64,000 bases of DNA from the NCBI GenBank assembly GCA_018363915.1, contig JAGZMY010000005.1:62001-126000 (forward strand). Reading direction: 5' to 3'. Below the pieces are notes generated by a model. It ran no database searches. It was not told where the DNA came from and saw only the letters and a list, made by a program, of their open reading frames with translations. Shown here one piece after another: positions 41,457-50,318 of the stretch (the stretch's first letter is position 1; each line of letters opens with the position of its first letter). Origin of the DNA: Anaerococcus vaginalis (GTDB lineage Bacteria > Bacillota > Clostridia > Tissierellales > Peptoniphilaceae). The position numbers and the translations under genes were made by a program.

Positions 41457-43547
41457 TTACTTCTCCTTTAAATTTTTCATTGACAAACCAATTCTTTCTC
41501 TTTTTTTGTCAATTTCTATTACCTTTACTTTTATTATATCAGAATTTGTAACAATCTCATTTGGATCTTTTATAAATTTATCGCTCATATTTGATATATG
41601 AACAAGTCCATCAATTCCCACTCCAATATCAACAAAGCAACCAAATTCTGTAATATTTCTTACAGTTCCTTCTAAAATATCTCCCTCATTCAAATCATCT
41701 ATTGATAAAATTTCACTTTTTGTAACAACTTCTGGAAGTTCATCTCTTGGATCACGTCCTGGTTTTTTTAATTCTTCAATTATATCTTTTAAGGTTAAAA
41801 CACCTACTTCAAGTTCGCCAGCACATTTTTCTAAATCAATTTCATCCAAATTATAATCTACAAGCTTTTTTGCAATTTTGTAGCTTTCTGGATGGACTGC
41901 TGTATTATCCAAAAAATTTGGAGAGTCAGGAAATCTCAAAAATCCTGCTGCCATTTTATAAGTTTTATCTCCAAGACCTTTAACTTTTTTTAAGTCTTTT
42001 CTTTCTTTTATCGCACCATTTTTAAAATCTTCTTCGATTCTTTTTGCAAGATTTAAATTTAAACCAGAAACATAAGATAATAATTTGTAAGATGCATTAT
42101 TTATATTTACCCCGACTTCATTTACACTATCTTCTACAACTTTTTCAAGCTCATCGTCTAATTTTTTTTGATTTATATCATGTTGATATTGTCCAACGCC
42201 CAAGTGTTTTGGATCAATTTTTACAAGCTCTGCCATAGGATCTTGGAGTCTTCTTGCCATTGAAACAGCACCTCTTATTGTGACATCAAGATTTGGAAAT
42301 TCCTCTTCCCCAAGCTTTGATGCAGAATAAACAGAAGCTCCTGCTTCATTTACAATTGCATAAGAAACACCATCAACTTCTTTTAATAATTTATTTACAA
42401 CAATTTCAGTTTCCCTACTTGCAGTTGCATTTCCCAAAGCAATTATATCAACATCGTATTTGCTAATTAAATTTTTCAAAATCTCAATAGATTCTTTTTC
42501 TTTAGAGTGAGGTTTTACTGGATAAATTACAGCTTGATCTAAATATTTTCCGTGCTTATCAATAACGGCAACCTTACATCCTGTCCTAAAACCTGGATCA
42601 AGACCAATTATATTTTTATCTTTGATAGGTCTTTGTAAAATATATGGCTTTAAATTTTTTGAAAAAACTTTAATTGATTCATTTTCGGCATTTTCTGTTA
42701 GCTTATTTTTGATTTCAGTTGTTATTGTAGGAATTAAAAGCCTTTTGTATGAATCTTCAATAGCTTTTTTTATCAAAGATTCTGTATAATCATTGTTAGA
42801 TTTGTAAAGATTTTTGATTAAAGTTAGGTTGTAATTATCTGTAAATTCTAATTTCACAGTCAAATCATTATTTTTTTCTGCCCTGTTTAAGGCTAAAATT
42901 TGAAATGGCTTTAAATTTTTAATTTTTTCATCAAAACCATAATAATTTTCATAAATCAAATCTTCATCTTCTTTTTTTTCTGCCAAAATTCTTGCCCTAA
43001 CAAGTCCATCTCTTCTGATTATATTTTTGGCATCAATATTATTTGCAACATCTTCTGCCAAAATATCCAAAGATTTATTTATAGCATCGACTTCATCCTC
43101 AACGCCCTCTTTTATGTATTTTTTTGCAAGTTCAAGACCTTCTTTTTCGCTTGTGGCATTCATCAAAATCTCATCCAAAAGCTCCATTAGACCAAGCTCT
43201 TTTGCCTTATCAGCTCTTGTTTTTCTTTTTTTCTTAAAAGGAGCATATATATCTTCAAGCTCAGTCAAAGTTTTTGCCTTTTCAATTTTTTCTTTCAATT
43301 CATCATCAAGCTTTTCTTGATTTTCCAAAGAAGTAAGAATTTCTTCTTTTCTTTTTTCAAAATTTCTAAGTCTTGTAAGTCCACTTTCAATATCTCTAAT
43401 TTCAGTATCTTTTAAGCCACCAGTTTTTTCTTTTCTATATCTTGCAATGAAAGCAACAGTAGAGCCTTCATCTAATAATTTTATAACCTCATCGATACTT
43501 TTTTGATTAATATTCAATTCATCGGAAAGAATTTTTGATATTTCCAT
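41457..43547 (-). CDS. tex: Tex-family S1 RNA-binding transcription accessory protein
   Basis: A 696-residue protein of the Tex/Spt6-like family. Order of domains: N-terminal helical part with TVAFIARYRKEKTGGLKDTEIRDIE, a YqgF-like RNase H fold (NIIGLDPGFRTGCKVAVID), the helix-hairpin-helix region (KKVKGLGDKTYKMAAGFLR), and a C-terminal S1 domain GDILEGTVRNITEFGCFVDIGVGIDGLVHIS. Tex binds nucleic acid and affects transcription in a way still unclear. GAGGTAATA precedes the ATG. It is followed directly by crr. Confidence 0.95.
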   Translation of the reverse strand: MEISKILSDELNINQKSIDEVIKLLDEGSTVAFIARYRKEKTGGLKDTEIRDIESGLTRLRNFEKRKEEILTSLENQEKLDDELKEKIEKAKTLTELEDIYAPFKKKRKTRADKAKELGLMELLDEILMNATSEKEGLELAKKYIKEGVEDEVDAINKSLDILAEDVANNIDAKNIIRRDGLVRARILAEKKEDEDLIYENYYGFDEKIKNLKPFQILALNRAEKNNDLTVKLEFTDNYNLTLIKNLYKSNNDYTESLIKKAIEDSYKRLLIPTITTEIKNKLTENAENESIKVFSKNLKPYILQRPIKDKNIIGLDPGFRTGCKVAVIDKHGKYLDQAVIYPVKPHSKEKESIEILKNLISKYDVDIIALGNATASRETEIVVNKLLKEVDGVSYAIVNEAGASVYSASKLGEEEFPNLDVTIRGAVSMARRLQDPMAELVKIDPKHLGVGQYQHDINQKKLDDELEKVVEDSVNEVGVNINNASYKLLSYVSGLNLNLAKRIEEDFKNGAIKERKDLKKVKGLGDKTYKMAAGFLRFPDSPNFLDNTAVHPESYKIAKKLVDYNLDEIDLEKCAGELEVGVLTLKDIIEELKKPGRDPRDELPEVVTKSEILSIDDLNEGDILEGTVRNITEFGCFVDIGVGIDGLVHISNMSDKFIKDPNEIVTNSDIIKVKVIEIDKKRERIGLSMKNLKEK

Positions 43548-43578
43548 TATTACCTCACTAATTCAATCTAAAATCACA

Positions 43579-43604
43579 AAAATATAGGAGATTTCCTATA
43601 TTTT
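43579..43604. terminator. Hairpin upstream of tex
   Basis: AAAATATAGGA (43579-43589) and TCCTATATTTT (43594-43604) form an 11-bp stem with a T-run on each strand. It may be a second terminator for the upstream membrane-protein gene or a leader hairpin of tex. Confidence 0.5.
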
Positions 43605-43654
43605 TTAATTAATATATTTATATAGATACAAATATACTATACTCTTTTTTAAAA

Positions 43655-43707
43655 AAATAAAAAAGCTGGTGCAAAACCATTATTGATTAATAATTTTCAC
43701 CAGCTTT
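43655..43707 (-). terminator. Terminator of the 390-residue membrane protein gene
   Basis: AAAGCTGGTG (43662-43671) and CACCAGCTTT (43698-43707) form a 10-bp stem just past the stop codon, followed by TTTATTTTTTT on the minus strand. Confidence 0.85.
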
Positions 43708-43710
43708 AAT

Positions 43711-44883
43711 TTAATTTTCTGTTATATAATTTATTTTATATTTTGGGAAATTCATAGAAATTGTTCTTCCTTGAAATTCATTTCCAAATGACCTATCAAG
43801 CTCATATAGGTTTGATGGATCATAAAATACTACCTTTGAATTTTTTGCTTTTTGTGGAATCAAATCAAGTTGAAATTTATATTTTGACCTATTTTTTGAA
43901 TAATCTAAAAGCAAATCAATAAATCTTCCATAATCATAATCATTGAAATTTTCAAATTCCAAATCAAGCTTGTATTCATCTTCTTGTCTAATATCAGCTT
44001 TACACTTGTCTGATTTATAAGATTTTTTCACTCCATCAGCCAAATTTGTAAGAGAAATCATCGTGACAAGCTTGCTGTTTTTGTCATTTATAAGATTGAT
44101 CAAATCATTTTGATTCATTTTATCTCTAAAATCATATAAATTTATTTCTTCATTTACATTTTCATTTAGTTTTTTATCTATATCTTTCAAATTTAATCTT
44201 TTTGTTTGAGTTTTTTCTAAATCATCCTCTACTTGTTCGTTTTCTTCCTTTTTCAAAACTTTTCTATCTGAATTTTTGCTTTTGTTTTGAGAATCTTTTC
44301 TAAAAGGAATATTTAAATCATCAAACCTCATTCTGCCTGTATTTCCCTTAAATGTATCAACTCTTTTATATGTATTGTATAAAGTTATAAATACCATAAA
44401 TAAAAAAGATAGGCTTGTAAGTAAGTGTAAAATATTTTTATAAATTCCACCTCCGGGATTAAATACATTTAATAAAAGCATAATCAAAAATGGAAGTGAG
44501 CCTGTGTATGCGAAAAAACTTTTTATAGGATTTTTATCAGACTTTTGTTTTTTTACTGGATTTTTATCTTTAAAAAGCTCTTTTTTTCTCTTATTTTTTA
44601 TTATTCTTTTTATATTTTTATAGGCAAAAATAAAAAATCCAAAAGCATATAATATATTTATAATAAGCTTAATGCTAGGATAATTTTGGTAAATATCTAT
44701 CGGCAAAACCCTCATGAAAAAATCGAAAATAAAGGTCATTACTAATAAAAATAAACCAGCCTTTATTAAAATTTTTGATATTAAAAACAAAATAGCAAGT
44801 CCTAAAATTAAAACTATAATTACTAATGGCAAATTCATTTTGTTTAAAATATCATATATTCCATCATAATTTAAATTATTCAT
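43711..44883 (-). CDS. Membrane protein of unknown function
   Basis: I do not recognise this 390-residue protein. Residues 18-50 and 72-90 are hydrophobic (LPLVIIVLILGLAILFLISKI; IINILYAFGFFIFAY), and two more segments lie at about 130-145 and 152-168. From residue 180 it is a charged cytoplasmic region rich in Lys, Asp and Asn, with a low-complexity linker (SQNKSKNSDRKVLKKEENEQ) and a folded-looking C-terminal part (FENFNDYDYGRFIDLLLDYSKNRSKYKF) that resembles restriction-endonuclease-like helices only vaguely. The ribosome-binding site is AAAGGTGG. It stands alone between tRNA-Thr and tex, with its own terminator. No function is assigned. Confidence 0.75.
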   Translation of the reverse strand: MNNLNYDGIYDILNKMNLPLVIIVLILGLAILFLISKILIKAGLFLLVMTFIFDFFMRVLPIDIYQNYPSIKLIINILYAFGFFIFAYKNIKRIIKNKRKKELFKDKNPVKKQKSDKNPIKSFFAYTGSLPFLIMLLLNVFNPGGGIYKNILHLLTSLSFLFMVFITLYNTYKRVDTFKGNTGRMRFDDLNIPFRKDSQNKSKNSDRKVLKKEENEQVEDDLEKTQTKRLNLKDIDKKLNENVNEEINLYDFRDKMNQNDLINLINDKNSKLVTMISLTNLADGVKKSYKSDKCKADIRQEDEYKLDLEFENFNDYDYGRFIDLLLDYSKNRSKYKFQLDLIPQKAKNSKVVFYDPSNLYELDRSFGNEFQGRTISMNFPKYKINYITEN

Positions 44884-44940
44884 ATTACCACCTTTGAAAT
44901 AATTATACCAAATATAAAAAAAAATTGAAATCTATCTATA

Positions 44941-44968
44941 TTGAATAAATTTTAAATTTTCGTATAAT
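44941..44968 (+). promoter_or_regulatory. Promoter of tRNA-Thr
   Basis: TTGAAT (44941-44946), 16 bases, and a perfect TATAAT (44963-44968), 10 bases before the mature tRNA 5' end. Confidence 0.6.
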
Positions 44969-44978
44969 AAATTTATAT

Positions 44979-45054
44979 GCTGGAATAGCTCAATCGGTAG
45001 AGCAATTGTATCGTAAACAAAAGGTTGCGGGTTCAAGTCCTGTTTCCAGCTCCA
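44979..45054 (+). tRNA. tRNA-Thr (anticodon CGT)
   Basis: A 76-base cloverleaf with encoded CCA. Acceptor arms GCTGGAA and TTCCAGC pair perfectly. The D arm is GCTC/GAGC around AATCGGTA, the anticodon loop ATCGTAA gives CGT at 45012-45014 (reads ACG, threonine), and the T loop is TTCAAGT with stem GCGGG/CCTGT. The first pair of the anticodon stem is an A-A mismatch. The discriminator base is T, acceptable for threonine tRNAs. It lies alone on the plus strand between minus-strand genes, with its own promoter and a strong hairpin after it. Confidence 0.93.
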
Positions 45055-45057
45055 AAT

Positions 45058-45118
45058 ATAAAAAGGCTATTGCAAAAAAATTATTTTTTTATAATTTTGC
45101 AATAGCCTTTTAAAATTT
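45058..45118. terminator. Bidirectional terminator between tRNA-Thr and mtaB
   Basis: AAAAGGCTATTGCAAAA and TTTTGCAATAGCCTTTT form a 17-bp stem (about 45061-45111) with T-runs on both strands. Confidence 0.88.
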
Positions 45119-46417
45119 TTAATCTACAATATCTCCAATCAAATAATCATCTATTCGTTGAGTTATTTTTACATTTTTTATTTCATTAATTTCTACTCTA
45201 TCCTTGCTATGAACCCTTAAATAATTTGTAGAATATCCTGACCTATATCCATCAAGTTCTGTTTTTGTTTCAAATAAAACTGAAAGAGTTTTTCCAATTT
45301 GCTTATCTAAAAATTCATGAGAAATTTCTTTTTCAATTTCAGATAATTCCTTTGACCTACGTTTTTTAATGTTTCCATCAACTTGATTTTTCATACTAGC
45401 AGCCTTAGTTCCATCTCTTTTTGAATATTTGAAAAGATGAGTTTTTGAAAATTTAATATCTTTTACAAAGTTTTTAGTTTCTTCGTGATTTTTTTCGCTT
45501 TCATTTGGAAAACCTACAATTATATCTGTTGTAAGTCCTGCATTTGGAAAATATTCCCTAATCAAATCTACTTTTTCTTTAAAAATTTTTGTTGTATATT
45601 TTCTATTCATTAATTTTAAAACATCATCAGAACCCGATTGTAGGGATAAATGAAAATGATCACAGGCTTTTTTTGTATCTTTCATTCTTTGCAAAAATTC
45701 CCTATCAATATGCCTTGGTTCCATTGATGATAATCTAATTCTTTCTATCCCATCAATTTTTGCGATGTGTTCAATTACATCTATTAAGGAAATATCCAAA
45801 TCAAAATCTTTTCCATAACTTGCGACGTGAATTCCTGTAAGGACAATTTCCTTATAACCATTATCCCTAAGTCTTTTTGCCTCATCAATTATTGAAACCA
45901 AATCCCTTGATGCAATATTTCCTCTTGCATAAGGAATCAAACAATATGAGCAATACATATTGCAACCGTCTTGAATTTTTATATAAGCACGTGTCATATC
46001 ACTTTGGTTTGAAATTTCCAAATCTTCAATAGCTTCTCCTATTGAAAATTCTTCAACATCTTCCATTTTTTTATTATTTTTAATGAAATTTTCGCAAAGA
46101 TCAACCACTTCTTCTTTGTTTCTAGAACCCAAAATTATATCAACGCCATCAATTTTTTTTACTTCATCGGCCTTTACTTGTGAATAGCAACCAATAACTG
46201 CAATTACTGCATCTTTGTTTTCTTTTCTAGCTTTTGAAATGGTTTGTCTGGATTTTCTATCGCTCATATTTGTTACTGTGCAAGTATTTATAACATAAAT
46301 ATCAGCATTTTCTTCTTTTTTTTCAAATCCTCTCTTTTTAAATAATTCTTCTATGGCCTCTGATTCATATTGGTTTACTTTACATCCTAAAGTTTTTATA
46401 TTAAATGTTTTTTTCAT
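45119..46417 (-). CDS. mtaB: tRNA t6A37 methylthiotransferase
   Basis: A 432-residue radical SAM enzyme that converts t6A37 to ms2t6A37 in tRNAs reading ANN codons. The N-terminal UPF0004 domain starts KTFNIKTLGCKVNQYESEA with the cluster-binding Cys, then VINTCTVTNMSDRKSRQ and VIGCYSQ. The radical SAM motif is DGCNMYCSYCLIPYARG, and a TRAM-like domain ends the protein. The sequence GCKVNQYE marks MtaB rather than MiaB. Its ATG overlaps the dnaJ stop codon by one base, so it is the last gene of the dnaJ unit. Confidence 0.94.
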   Translation of the reverse strand: MKKTFNIKTLGCKVNQYESEAIEELFKKRGFEKKEENADIYVINTCTVTNMSDRKSRQTISKARKENKDAVIAVIGCYSQVKADEVKKIDGVDIILGSRNKEEVVDLCENFIKNNKKMEDVEEFSIGEAIEDLEISNQSDMTRAYIKIQDGCNMYCSYCLIPYARGNIASRDLVSIIDEAKRLRDNGYKEIVLTGIHVASYGKDFDLDISLIDVIEHIAKIDGIERIRLSSMEPRHIDREFLQRMKDTKKACDHFHLSLQSGSDDVLKLMNRKYTTKIFKEKVDLIREYFPNAGLTTDIIVGFPNESEKNHEETKNFVKDIKFSKTHLFKYSKRDGTKAASMKNQVDGNIKKRRSKELSEIEKEISHEFLDKQIGKTLSVLFETKTELDGYRSGYSTNYLRVHSKDRVEINEIKNVKITQRIDDYLIGDIVD

Positions 46418-47529
46418 TAATCAAACAAATCCTTTAATTTTTCAAAAAAGTTCTTGTCTTCTTTTACCCCATCGCCAGATATTTCAGCAAACTCTTTTAA
46501 TTTTTCCTTTTGTTCTTTGGATAATTTTGTTGGAGTAATAACTTTTACATAAAAATAAAGGTCTCCTTGTCTTTTAAATCTATCAGATTTTATTCCTTCA
46601 TTTTTAATTCTAAATTTACTTCCTGTTTGAGTTCCTGCTGGGATATGATATTCTTGAGTTGTTGTAAGAGTAGGAACTTCTACATTTCCACCCAAAGCTG
46701 CTGTTGCAAAAGATATTGGCATCTCATAATAAATATCAAGTCCATCTCTTTTAAAAATTTCGTGTTCTTCAACTTTTAAAATTATATATAAATCTCCATA
46801 AGAACCACCATTTTCTCCAGCATTTCCTTTTCCAACAACTCTCATTACAGAATCATTTTCAACGCCTGATGGAATATCTATTTTTATTTTTTCATTTTTA
46901 ATTTTTCTTCCTGTTCCATGGCAATCTGGACATTTTTCCTCAATTATTTCTCCAGATCCATGGCAATTATCACAAGTTGTTTGGCGAGAAACAGTTCCAA
47001 ATGGAGTTTGGCTAATATTGTTTATAACGCCCGTTCCATTACACTTAGGACAAGTTTTAATTTTACTTTCATCTTTTGCACCTTTGCCGTTACAAGTTTC
47101 ACATTCAACTTCTCTTCTTACTTGAATTTCTTTAGAAATTCCAAAAGCTGATTCTTTGAAAGTTAATTTTACAACTTGTTGAATATCAGAACCTTTTCTT
47201 GGTCTTTTTCTATTTTGACTTCTTCCTTGAGAAAAAATATCTCCAAATATATCCCCAAATATATCTCCAAATCCACCAAAATCGCCAGAAAATCCGCCAG
47301 CTCCACCATTTTCAAATGCAGCTGCTCCGTAAGTATCATATTGACGTTTTTTTTGTGGATCAGATAAAATTTCGTAAGCTTCAGATATTTCTTTAAATTT
47401 TTCTTGAGCCTCTTCGTCATCTGGATTTAAATCTGGATGATATTTTTTTGCAAGTTTCCTATATTTTCTTTTTAATTCAGAATCGCTGACATTTTTGTCA
47501 ACTTCTAATAATTCATAAGGGTCTTTCAT
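46417..47529 (-). CDS. dnaJ: Chaperone protein DnaJ
   Basis: A 370-residue type I Hsp40. J-domain motif KKYHPDLNPDDE (HPD), then a Gly/Phe-rich stretch (GAGGFSGDFGGFGDIFGDI), four zinc-finger repeats (CETCNGKG, CPKCNGTG, CDNCHGSG, CPDCHGTG), and the C-terminal substrate-binding domain. It delivers clients to DnaK and stimulates its ATPase. GGAGGATAA precedes the ATG. It lies downstream of dnaK but a terminator and a long palindromic element separate them; no clear promoter is seen, so expression may depend on read-through or an unrecognised promoter in that gap. Confidence 0.96.
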   Translation of the reverse strand: MKDPYELLEVDKNVSDSELKRKYRKLAKKYHPDLNPDDEEAQEKFKEISEAYEILSDPQKKRQYDTYGAAAFENGGAGGFSGDFGGFGDIFGDIFGDIFSQGRSQNRKRPRKGSDIQQVVKLTFKESAFGISKEIQVRREVECETCNGKGAKDESKIKTCPKCNGTGVINNISQTPFGTVSRQTTCDNCHGSGEIIEEKCPDCHGTGRKIKNEKIKIDIPSGVENDSVMRVVGKGNAGENGGSYGDLYIILKVEEHEIFKRDGLDIYYEMPISFATAALGGNVEVPTLTTTQEYHIPAGTQTGSKFRIKNEGIKSDRFKRQGDLYFYVKVITPTKLSKEQKEKLKEFAEISGDGVKEDKNFFEKLKDLFD

Positions 47530-47552
47530 TTATCCTCCAATATAAAAAAAAT

Positions 47553-47782
47553 AAATTATTTCTAATTTCAGACTTTTTTATAAAGTATATAAATCCTCAT
47601 GCTTAGAATATCATACGGAAAAAATTGATTTGATTTCAAATTTAAAAATTCGTTAAAAATCGCACTGTTTGAGCGTTAGCGAGTTTGCGATTTTAGAATT
47701 TTTAAATTTAGAAATCAACAATTTTTGAAGTCAGATATTCGTGCTTGAGGGTTTATATATGCTCTAAAATTATTTCTAATTT
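47553..47782. repeat. Long imperfect palindrome flanked by 16-bp direct repeats (MITE-like)
   Basis: Perfect 16-bp direct repeats AAATTATTTCTAATTT (47553-47568 and 47767-47782) enclose about 198 bp that fold back on themselves. Outer arms TATAAATCCTCATGC and its counterpart GCTTGAGGGTTTATA pair imperfectly, followed by ATTGATTT/AAATCAA, AAATTTAAAAATTC/GAATTTTTAAATTT and AAAATCGCA/TGCGATTTT. The centre contains GAGCGTTAGCGAG, with the dyad GCGTTAGCG region as a GC-rich island. No reading frame of interest lies inside. The layout resembles a non-autonomous mobile element or a repeated intergenic hairpin. Confidence 0.6.
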
Positions 47783-47883
47783 ATTTGTAGTATCTTAATT
47801 TATAATTTTATTTTTTTATCTAAGCTCAACTATTATACCACTTTGATAAAAAAATTAAATTATATTTTAAAATTTTAAGTAAA

Positions 47884-47920
47884 AATAAAGAATAAGAAGC
47901 AAGGCTTCCTATTCTTCAAA
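47884..47920 (-). terminator. Terminator of hrcA-grpE-dnaK
   Basis: GAATAAGAAGC (47890-47900) and GCTTCCTATTC (47904-47914) form an 11-bp stem with one G-T type mismatch; TTTATTTTT follows on the minus strand. Confidence 0.82.
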
Positions 47921-47932
47921 TTTTATTTATTT

Positions 47933-49753
47933 TTATTCTTCATCGTCATCTACAACTTCATAATCTGCATCTACTACATCATCATCTGCTTTTCCAGCGT
48001 TTTGACCTTCTTGACTTGCTTGAGCGTTTTTATACATTGCTTCACTCATTGAGTAGATTTCTTGTTGTAGAGCTTCTGTTTTTGCTTTGATGTCTTCAGT
48101 ATTGTCAGCTTTAATGCTAGCTTCAAGATCTTTGATTTTTTCTTCAATCTTATCTTTTTCGCTTCCTTCAACTTTTGCATCTTCAAGAGTTTTTCTTGCT
48201 TGATAAACTAATGATTCTGCATTGTTTTTAACTTCAATACTTTCTTTTTTCTTTTTATCATCTTCAGCAAATTTTTCAGCTTCTTTTACTTTTTTATCTA
48301 TTTCTTCATCAGTTAAGTTTGTTGATGATGTGATAGTAATTTTTTGTTCTTTTCCACTTCCTTGGTCTTTTGCAGATACATTTACAATACCATTTGCATC
48401 TATATCAAATGTAACTTCGATTTGTGGAACTCCACGTCTTGCTGCAGGAATTCCTGTAAGTTGGAATCTACCAAGTGTAGTATTGTCTGCTGCCATTTCT
48501 CTTTCGCCTTGCACAACGTGAATATCTACATCAGTTTGTCCATCTGCAGCTGTTGTAAAGATTTGAGATTTTTTAGTTGGAATTGTTGTATTTCTTTCGA
48601 TTAATTTTGTAGCAACTCCGCCAAGAGTTTCAATTCCTAATGAAAGTGGTGTAACATCAAGAAGTAATAAATCTTTAACTTCTCCTGTTAAAACTCCACC
48701 TTGAATTGCAGCACCAAGTGCAACACATTCATCTGGGTTTATATCTCTTTGTGGTTCTTTTCCAATTATATTTTTAACCAAATCTTGAACTGCAGGAATT
48801 CTTGATGAGCCACCTACAAGCAATACTTTTTCTATATCACTTGATGATAAAGAAGCATCTTTAAGAGCATCTTCTACTGGTTTTCTTGTTGCTTCAACTA
48901 AATCGTGAGTTAATTCATCAAATTTTGCTCTTGTAACTGTTAAGTCTAAGTGAACTGGTTGTCCATCAACTGCTGTAATAAATGGTAAGTTTACATTTGT
49001 TGTTTTTGTTGATGATAATTCTTTTTTAGCTTTTTCTGCTGCATCTTTTAATCTTTGCATAGATGTAAGATCTTTTGTTAAATCAACGCCAGTTTCTTTT
49101 TTAAATTCAGCTGCAAGATATTCAACTAATCTATTATCAAAGTCGTCTCCACCTAATTTATTATTTCCTCTTGTAGATAAAACTTCAAATACTCCATCGC
49201 CAACTTCTAGAATTGAAACATCGAATGTACCGCCACCAAGGTCGTAAACCATAATTTTTGCTTGATCAGTTTCCTTGTCCATTCCATAAGCAAGGGCTGC
49301 TGCTGTTGGTTCGTTTATAATTCTTTTTACATTTAATCCTGCAATTTTTCCAGCGTCTTTTGTAGCTTGTCTTTGAGCATCTGTAAAGTAAGCAGGAACT
49401 GTTATTACTGCATCTGTTACTGTATCATTTAAATAACTTTCTGCATCTGATTTTAATTTTTGTAAAATCATTGCTGAAACTTCTTCTGGTGTGTAAGAAT
49501 TTCCATCAATTTCATTTGTTTTAAAATCTGATCCCATTTCTCTTTTGATTGATGAGATTGTTCTGTCTGGATTTGTTATTGCTTGTCTTTTTGCAGTTTC
49601 TCCAACAAGTCTTTCCCCATCTTTTGTAAATGCTACAACTGATGGTGTTGTTCTGTTTCCTTCAGTATTTGGGATTATTGTTGAATCCCCACCTTCCATA
49701 ACGGCAACTGCTGAGTTTGTTGTTCCTAAATCAATTCCTATAATTTTTGCCAT
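47933..49753 (-). CDS. dnaK: Chaperone protein DnaK (Hsp70)
   Basis: A 606-residue ATP-dependent chaperone. It has phosphate loop IIGIDLGTTNSAVAVMEGG, VPAYFTDAQRQATKDAG, the AALAYGMDKETDQAKIMVYDLGGGTFDVSIL block, LVGGSSRIPAVQDLV, the linker DLLLLDVTPLSLGIETLGG and an acidic tail ending VVDADYEVVDDDEE. The length is normal for Gram-positives. It follows grpE by 11 bases in the hrcA operon and ends at a terminator. CIRCE upstream of hrcA indicates heat-shock induction via HrcA. Confidence 0.98.
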   Translation of the reverse strand: MAKIIGIDLGTTNSAVAVMEGGDSTIIPNTEGNRTTPSVVAFTKDGERLVGETAKRQAITNPDRTISSIKREMGSDFKTNEIDGNSYTPEEVSAMILQKLKSDAESYLNDTVTDAVITVPAYFTDAQRQATKDAGKIAGLNVKRIINEPTAAALAYGMDKETDQAKIMVYDLGGGTFDVSILEVGDGVFEVLSTRGNNKLGGDDFDNRLVEYLAAEFKKETGVDLTKDLTSMQRLKDAAEKAKKELSSTKTTNVNLPFITAVDGQPVHLDLTVTRAKFDELTHDLVEATRKPVEDALKDASLSSSDIEKVLLVGGSSRIPAVQDLVKNIIGKEPQRDINPDECVALGAAIQGGVLTGEVKDLLLLDVTPLSLGIETLGGVATKLIERNTTIPTKKSQIFTTAADGQTDVDIHVVQGEREMAADNTTLGRFQLTGIPAARRGVPQIEVTFDIDANGIVNVSAKDQGSGKEQKITITSSTNLTDEEIDKKVKEAEKFAEDDKKKKESIEVKNNAESLVYQARKTLEDAKVEGSEKDKIEEKIKDLEASIKADNTEDIKAKTEALQQEIYSMSEAMYKNAQASQEGQNAGKADDDVVDADYEVVDDDEE

Positions 49754-49764
49754 ATTAATTCCTC

Positions 49765-50301
49765 CTATTTTGCAACTTTAACCATACTTGGTCTTATAAC
49801 TCTATCATTTAGTTTGTATCCTTTTTGATAGGTTTCTATAATATAATTTGATTTAAAATCTTCGTTTTCTTCTGTTTGAAAAGCGTGATGGAAGTTTGGA
49901 TCAAATTCTACTCCATCAGATTCGATTTCTTCAAGTCCTTCTTTTTCCAAAACTTTCCATAAAGAATCTCTTGTCATCATTATTCCTTTAACAAAAGAAT
50001 CTTCTTCATCTTGATCTTTAAGTGCTCTATCAAAATTATCTAAGACTGGTAAAAGCTCTTCGATTAAATTTGATGAAGCAAACTTTTTAAAATCTGCTCT
50101 TGCTTTTTCTTCTCTTTTTTTGAAATTTGTAAAATCTGCCAATAGTCTTTGGTATTTTTCTTTGTATTCATTATCATCATCTGATAAATCTTCTTCTACA
50201 TTTCCATCTTCATCAACTATTTCAGCATCAATTTCTTCTAGTTGTTCATCTATATTTTCTTCTTGTTCAACATTTTCATCATGCTTTTTTTCATTGTCCA
50301 C
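49765..50301 (-). CDS. grpE: Nucleotide exchange factor GrpE
   Basis: A 178-residue (or 181-residue) co-chaperone that releases ADP from DnaK. The first 55 residues are very acidic and likely disordered. The conserved long helix follows: YQRLLADFTNFKKREEKARADFKKFA, then LIEELLPVLDNFDRAL. The C-terminal beta domain contains FDPNFHHAFQTEEN and YKLNDRVIRPSMVKVA. I chose the GTG at 50301, with AGGTG at 6 bases; another in-frame GTG at 50310 is close behind AAGG and cannot be ruled out. It lies between hrcA and dnaK. Confidence 0.94.
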   Translation of the reverse strand: MDNEKKHDENVEQEENIDEQLEEIDAEIVDEDGNVEEDLSDDDNEYKEKYQRLLADFTNFKKREEKARADFKKFASSNLIEELLPVLDNFDRALKDQDEEDSFVKGIMMTRDSLWKVLEKEGLEEIESDGVEFDPNFHHAFQTEENEDFKSNYIIETYQKGYKLNDRVIRPSMVKVAK

Positions 50302-50318
50302 CTTAAACACCTACCTTA

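Noticed and set aside
47641..47720. Reading the dnaK-dnaJ hairpin as a simple terminator
   Set aside because: A proper terminator with a T-run lies next to dnaK at 47884-47920; this element is far larger and flanked by direct repeats.
48222..48521. Plus-strand Ser/Phe-rich frame inside dnaK
   Set aside because: Antisense shadow of the acidic/Lys-rich dnaK code, as are other hydrophobic plus-strand frames in this region.
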